Below, one piece after another: positions 61,512-64,000 of a stretch of 64,000 bases of DNA. Below the pieces are notes generated by a model. The model saw nothing but the letters and a program-made list of their open reading frames with translations, ran no database searches and was not told the DNA's origin. The position numbers and the translations under genes are program-made. Source of the DNA: Streptomyces actinomycinicus (GTDB taxonomy: Bacteria; Actinomycetota; Actinomycetes; Streptomycetales; Streptomycetaceae); contig NZ_JAERRK010000001.1 in NCBI RefSeq assembly GCF_016741775.1, forward strand, positions 248,001 through 312,000. Reading direction: 5' to 3'. Numbering within the stretch: the first letter of the stretch is position 1; the number at the start of each line of letters is the position of its first letter.

Positions 61512-61757
61512 GTGGCCGCACCGGCACGACTCATGATCCCGGCCCAGCTCAAACCCGTGGCGGACCCGTCCGCCGAGACCGACGAGATGCCCGCCTGCGT
61601 CTTCAGCGCGGAGAGCGCGTGCGCGCAGACGCCGCTGACCAGCGAGCCGCCGCTGCCCGACGCCGAGCCCCTGACCAGCGAGCCCCCGCTCGCCGAGGCC
61701 GCTCCGCTCACCAGCGAGTCCGACCCGGTCCCGGACTTCTACGCGCCGGGGCTGTAG
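61512..61757 (+). CDS. 81-residue repeat peptide upstream of malQ
   Basis: The start is GTG at 61512 with a perfect AGGAGG. The peptide has two cysteines (MPACVFSAESACAQ) and then three copies of a PLTSE(P/S) repeat of 11-12 residues, ending in PDFYAPGL. No signal peptide or membrane segment; acidic. Its TAG is directly followed by the malQ ATG, so the two are co-translated. Not recognised. The hydrophilic repeat pattern with a conserved-looking tail resembles a small precursor or regulatory peptide, but no modifying enzyme is adjacent. Confidence 0.7.
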   Translation: MAAPARLMIPAQLKPVADPSAETDEMPACVFSAESACAQTPLTSEPPLPDAEPLTSEPPLAEAAPLTSESDPVPDFYAPGL

Positions 61758-63878
61758 ATGGCCGCGGCGCGCGACGAGCACCCTGCGGAGGACCTCACCC
61801 GGCTCGCCGGGCTGCACGGGGTCGCCACCTCCTACCGCCCCGCCCCGGACCGCACCGTCCAGGTCCCCGCCGCCGCCGTGACCGCCGCCCTCACCGCCCT
61901 CGGCGTCGACGCGACCGGCCCCGACGCCGTACGCACCGCCCTCGCCGCCCGGGAACGCGAACTGCGCGAGCGCCTGCTGCCGCCGACCCTGGTCCGCTGG
62001 GCGGGTGCCGAGCCGCCCGCCGCCCTCACCGACCTGCCGGCCGGCACCCGGCTGCGCGTCGAGACCGAGGACGGCGACGACCGGGACTCAGCCGCGGACC
62101 TCCCGCTCGGCGTCCACCGGCTGACCGCCACCACCCCCGACGGGCGCACCGGCGAGGCGACGTACGTCATCGCCCCGGACCGGCTGCCCACCCCGTCCGG
62201 CCGCTGCTGCGGCCTCCTCGTCCAGCTCTACTCCCTGCTCTCCCACCGCTCCTGGGGCATGGGCGACCTCGCCGACCTCGCCGAACTGGCCGGCTGGGCA
62301 GGACGCACCGCCGGCGCCGGATTCGTCCAGGTCAACCCGCTGCACGCGGCCGTACCCGGCGCCCCCACCGACCCCTCCCCCTACCGCCCCTCCTCCCGCC
62401 GCTTCCCCGACCCCGTCCACCTGCGCGTCGAGGACGTCCCCGAGTACGCGTACGCCGAGGACCGCGAGCGGCTGGCCGGACTGCTCCAGCAAGCCGAACG
62501 GCTGCGCACCGCCGTCCTCGACAAGGGCGCCCTCATCGACCGGGACGCCGTCTGGGAACTGAAGCGCGAGGCACTGGAAACGGTCCTGGCCGTCCCCCTC
62601 GGCCCCGGCCGCCAGGCCGCCTACGACGCCTTCCGCGCCGCCCACGGACAGGCCCTCGACGACCACGCCACCTGGTACGCCCTGGCCGAGGTGCACGGCT
62701 CCGACTGGCACACCTGGCCGGACGGCCTGCGCGACCCCCGCTCGGCGGCGACCGCCCGTGCCCGCACCGACCTCGCCGACCGCATCGCCTTCCACACCCG
62801 CCTCGCCTGGCTCACCGACGGCCAGCTCCGCGCCGCCCAGCGCGCCGCTCGTGAGGCCGGCATGCCCGTCGGGATCGTGCACGACCTCGCCGTCGGCGTG
62901 CACCCCGCCGGCGCCGACGCCTGGGCGCAGCAGGACGTCTTCGCCGCCGGCACGTCCGTCGGCGCCCCACCCGACGCCTTCAACGCCCGCGGCCAGGACT
63001 GGGGCCTGCCGCCCTGGCGCCCCGACCGCCTCGCCGCCACGGGGTACGCCCCCTACCGCGACCTCCTGCGCGCCCTCTTCCGCTACGCCGGCGCGCTGCG
63101 CATCGACCACGTCATGGGCCTCTTCCGGCTCTGGTGGGTCCCCCAGGGCAGCCCGCCCACCGACGGCACCTACGTCCACTACGACGCCGACGCCATGCTC
63201 GCCGTCCTCGCCCTGGAGGCCCACCGGGCCGGGGCCCTCGTGATCGGCGAGGACCTCGGCACCGTCGAACCGGGCGTCCGCGAGACGCTCCAGCGGCGCG
63301 GAGTCCTCGGCACCTCGGTGCTCTGGTTCGAACGGGACTGGGAGGGCGACGGCCGCCCGCTGCCCCCCGAACACTGGCGCGCCGACTGCCTGGCCACCGC
63401 CACCACCCACGACCTGCCGCCCACCGCCGCCCGCCTCACCGGCGACCACGTGGACCTGCGCGACCGCCTGGGCCTGCTGACCCGTTCGGCGGCGGAGGAA
63501 CGCGCCGAGGCCACCGCCGACGCGGCCGAGTGGCTCGCCCTGCTCGGCAGCCTCGGCCTGCTGGACACCCCGGCGGCCGGACCGCCCGGCTCCGACGAGG
63601 AGGAGGAGATCCGCGCCGTCCACCGCTTCCTGCTGCGCACCCCCGCCCGGCTGATCGGCGTCTGGCTCCCGGACGGGGTCGGTGACCGCCGTCCGCAGAA
63701 CCTGCCGGGCACGTGGGACCAGTACCCGAACTGGCGGCTGCCGATCGCGGACCGCGACGGCAGGCCCGTGCCCCTGGAGGACCTGGTGGCCTCGGCACGG
63801 CTCAGGGGACTTCTCGAGGTACTCCGCCCGGTCGCCGCCCGCCCCGGCGAGGCACCGGGTCCACGCCGGCCCCGGTAA
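61758..63878 (+). CDS. malQ: 4-alpha-glucanotransferase (amylomaltase, GH77)
   Basis: 706 residues, the usual length for the long bacterial MalQ with an N-terminal beta domain (about 1-150). Catalytic-domain motifs are GLLVQLYSLLSHRSWGMGDL, FVQVNPLHAAVPG, ALRIDHVMGLFRLWWVP (nucleophile Asp), LVIGEDLGTVEPGVRE (acid/base Glu) and ATATTHDLPPTAARL (third Asp). It transfers maltodextrin segments between glucans in glycogen and maltose metabolism. The ATG immediately follows the stop of the small peptide gene. Confidence 0.96.
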   Translation: MAAARDEHPAEDLTRLAGLHGVATSYRPAPDRTVQVPAAAVTAALTALGVDATGPDAVRTALAARERELRERLLPPTLVRWAGAEPPAALTDLPAGTRLRVETEDGDDRDSAADLPLGVHRLTATTPDGRTGEATYVIAPDRLPTPSGRCCGLLVQLYSLLSHRSWGMGDLADLAELAGWAGRTAGAGFVQVNPLHAAVPGAPTDPSPYRPSSRRFPDPVHLRVEDVPEYAYAEDRERLAGLLQQAERLRTAVLDKGALIDRDAVWELKREALETVLAVPLGPGRQAAYDAFRAAHGQALDDHATWYALAEVHGSDWHTWPDGLRDPRSAATARARTDLADRIAFHTRLAWLTDGQLRAAQRAAREAGMPVGIVHDLAVGVHPAGADAWAQQDVFAAGTSVGAPPDAFNARGQDWGLPPWRPDRLAATGYAPYRDLLRALFRYAGALRIDHVMGLFRLWWVPQGSPPTDGTYVHYDADAMLAVLALEAHRAGALVIGEDLGTVEPGVRETLQRRGVLGTSVLWFERDWEGDGRPLPPEHWRADCLATATTHDLPPTAARLTGDHVDLRDRLGLLTRSAAEERAEATADAAEWLALLGSLGLLDTPAAGPPGSDEEEEIRAVHRFLLRTPARLIGVWLPDGVGDRRPQNLPGTWDQYPNWRLPIADRDGRPVPLEDLVASARLRGLLEVLRPVAARPGEAPGPRRPR

Positions 63879-63925
63879 GGCACCCCGGGCGCGCGGCTCC
63901 GACGAGGGTTCGCTAACTTGATTCC

Positions 63926-64000
63926 GTGGACAAGAAGAACGCCCTGCGCGCCGGCGCCCTGGCTGCCGGTACGACGCTGATGATGCTGCTCATGTCGTCC
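63926..64000 (+). CDS. putative secreted or membrane protein (partial, cut by window end)
   Basis: Only 25 codons are visible from GTG 63926: a basic start (MDKKNALRAG) followed by a hydrophobic stretch (ALAAGTTLMMLLMSS), which is a signal peptide or membrane anchor. A weak GAGGGTT lies 17 bp upstream. Identity cannot be given. Confidence 0.6.
   Translation, partial: MDKKNALRAGALAAGTTLMMLLMSS

Overview
The window is about 64 kb of very GC-rich, actinobacterial DNA, almost certainly from a Streptomyces chromosome. The evidence is the codon use, two chaplins, a melC tyrosinase operon, an SsbB-type second single-strand binding protein, dynamin-like sporulation GTPases, an LAxTG sortase substrate and a CsnR-type operon. 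From memory, the gene order matches the S. coelicolor core block from the chpF/melC/chpG neighbourhood to csnR-K and malQ; no alignment was run. Only one RNA gene (tRNA-Arg) was found, and no IS element, phage, integrase or CRISPR array.

Layout. 1-6620 (minus): an exopolysaccharide operon of glycosyltransferase, sugar-phosphate transferase, O-antigen ligase-like protein, MurJ/Wzx-like flippase and polysaccharide deacetylase (cut by the window edge). 7141-12822: a surface and pigment block, with two short chaplins (probable chpF and chpG) flanking secreted proteins, a DUF5949/VKOR pair and the melC1-melC2 tyrosinase genes. Both chaplins have sigma-BldN-like promoters. 13036-18869: unrelated single genes, probably partly accessory, ending at tRNA-Arg. 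19191-24346: dynamin-like GTPases (DynA/DynB type) and ssbB, both linked to sporulation. 24627-27816: a thioester-domain, sortase-anchored surface protein and a DUF1326/DUF2182 pair. 27986-30744: ettA, a hot-dog thioesterase and an unknown gene. 31209-32666: truncated globin (minus) and an isoaspartyl methyltransferase-like gene (plus).

32821-43772 (minus) is the most interesting stretch: a compact signalling operon. It encodes a four-TM GlnX-like protein, a membrane-anchored GlnH-like amino-acid-binding protein, a coiled-coil protein, a PknG-type kinase, a PP2C phosphatase, a VWA protein and an FHA protein. This resembles the mycobacterial GlnX-GlnH-PknG-GarA pathway, but with a phosphatase, a VWA protein and an FHA reader added to the same transcription unit.

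43934-52410 (minus): an NCS1 permease followed by the csnK-H-G-F-E-R genes for uptake and intracellular breakdown of chitosan-type oligosaccharides, with a clear operator palindrome upstream of csnR. 52610-58495: secreted and lipoproteins, an MscS channel, an HNH endonuclease and ABC-2-like membrane proteins. 58495-61373: ABC ATPase, anti-sigma factor and ECF sigma factor. 61512-64000: an 81-codon repeat peptide coupled to malQ, and the start of a further membrane or secreted protein.

A recurrent feature is short in-frame tandem repeats (unit length a multiple of 3) inside coding regions: MurJ, the DUF2087 regulator, the GNAT fusion, DynB, the FHA protein and the anti-sigma factor. Similar minisatellites occur in several intergenic regions.
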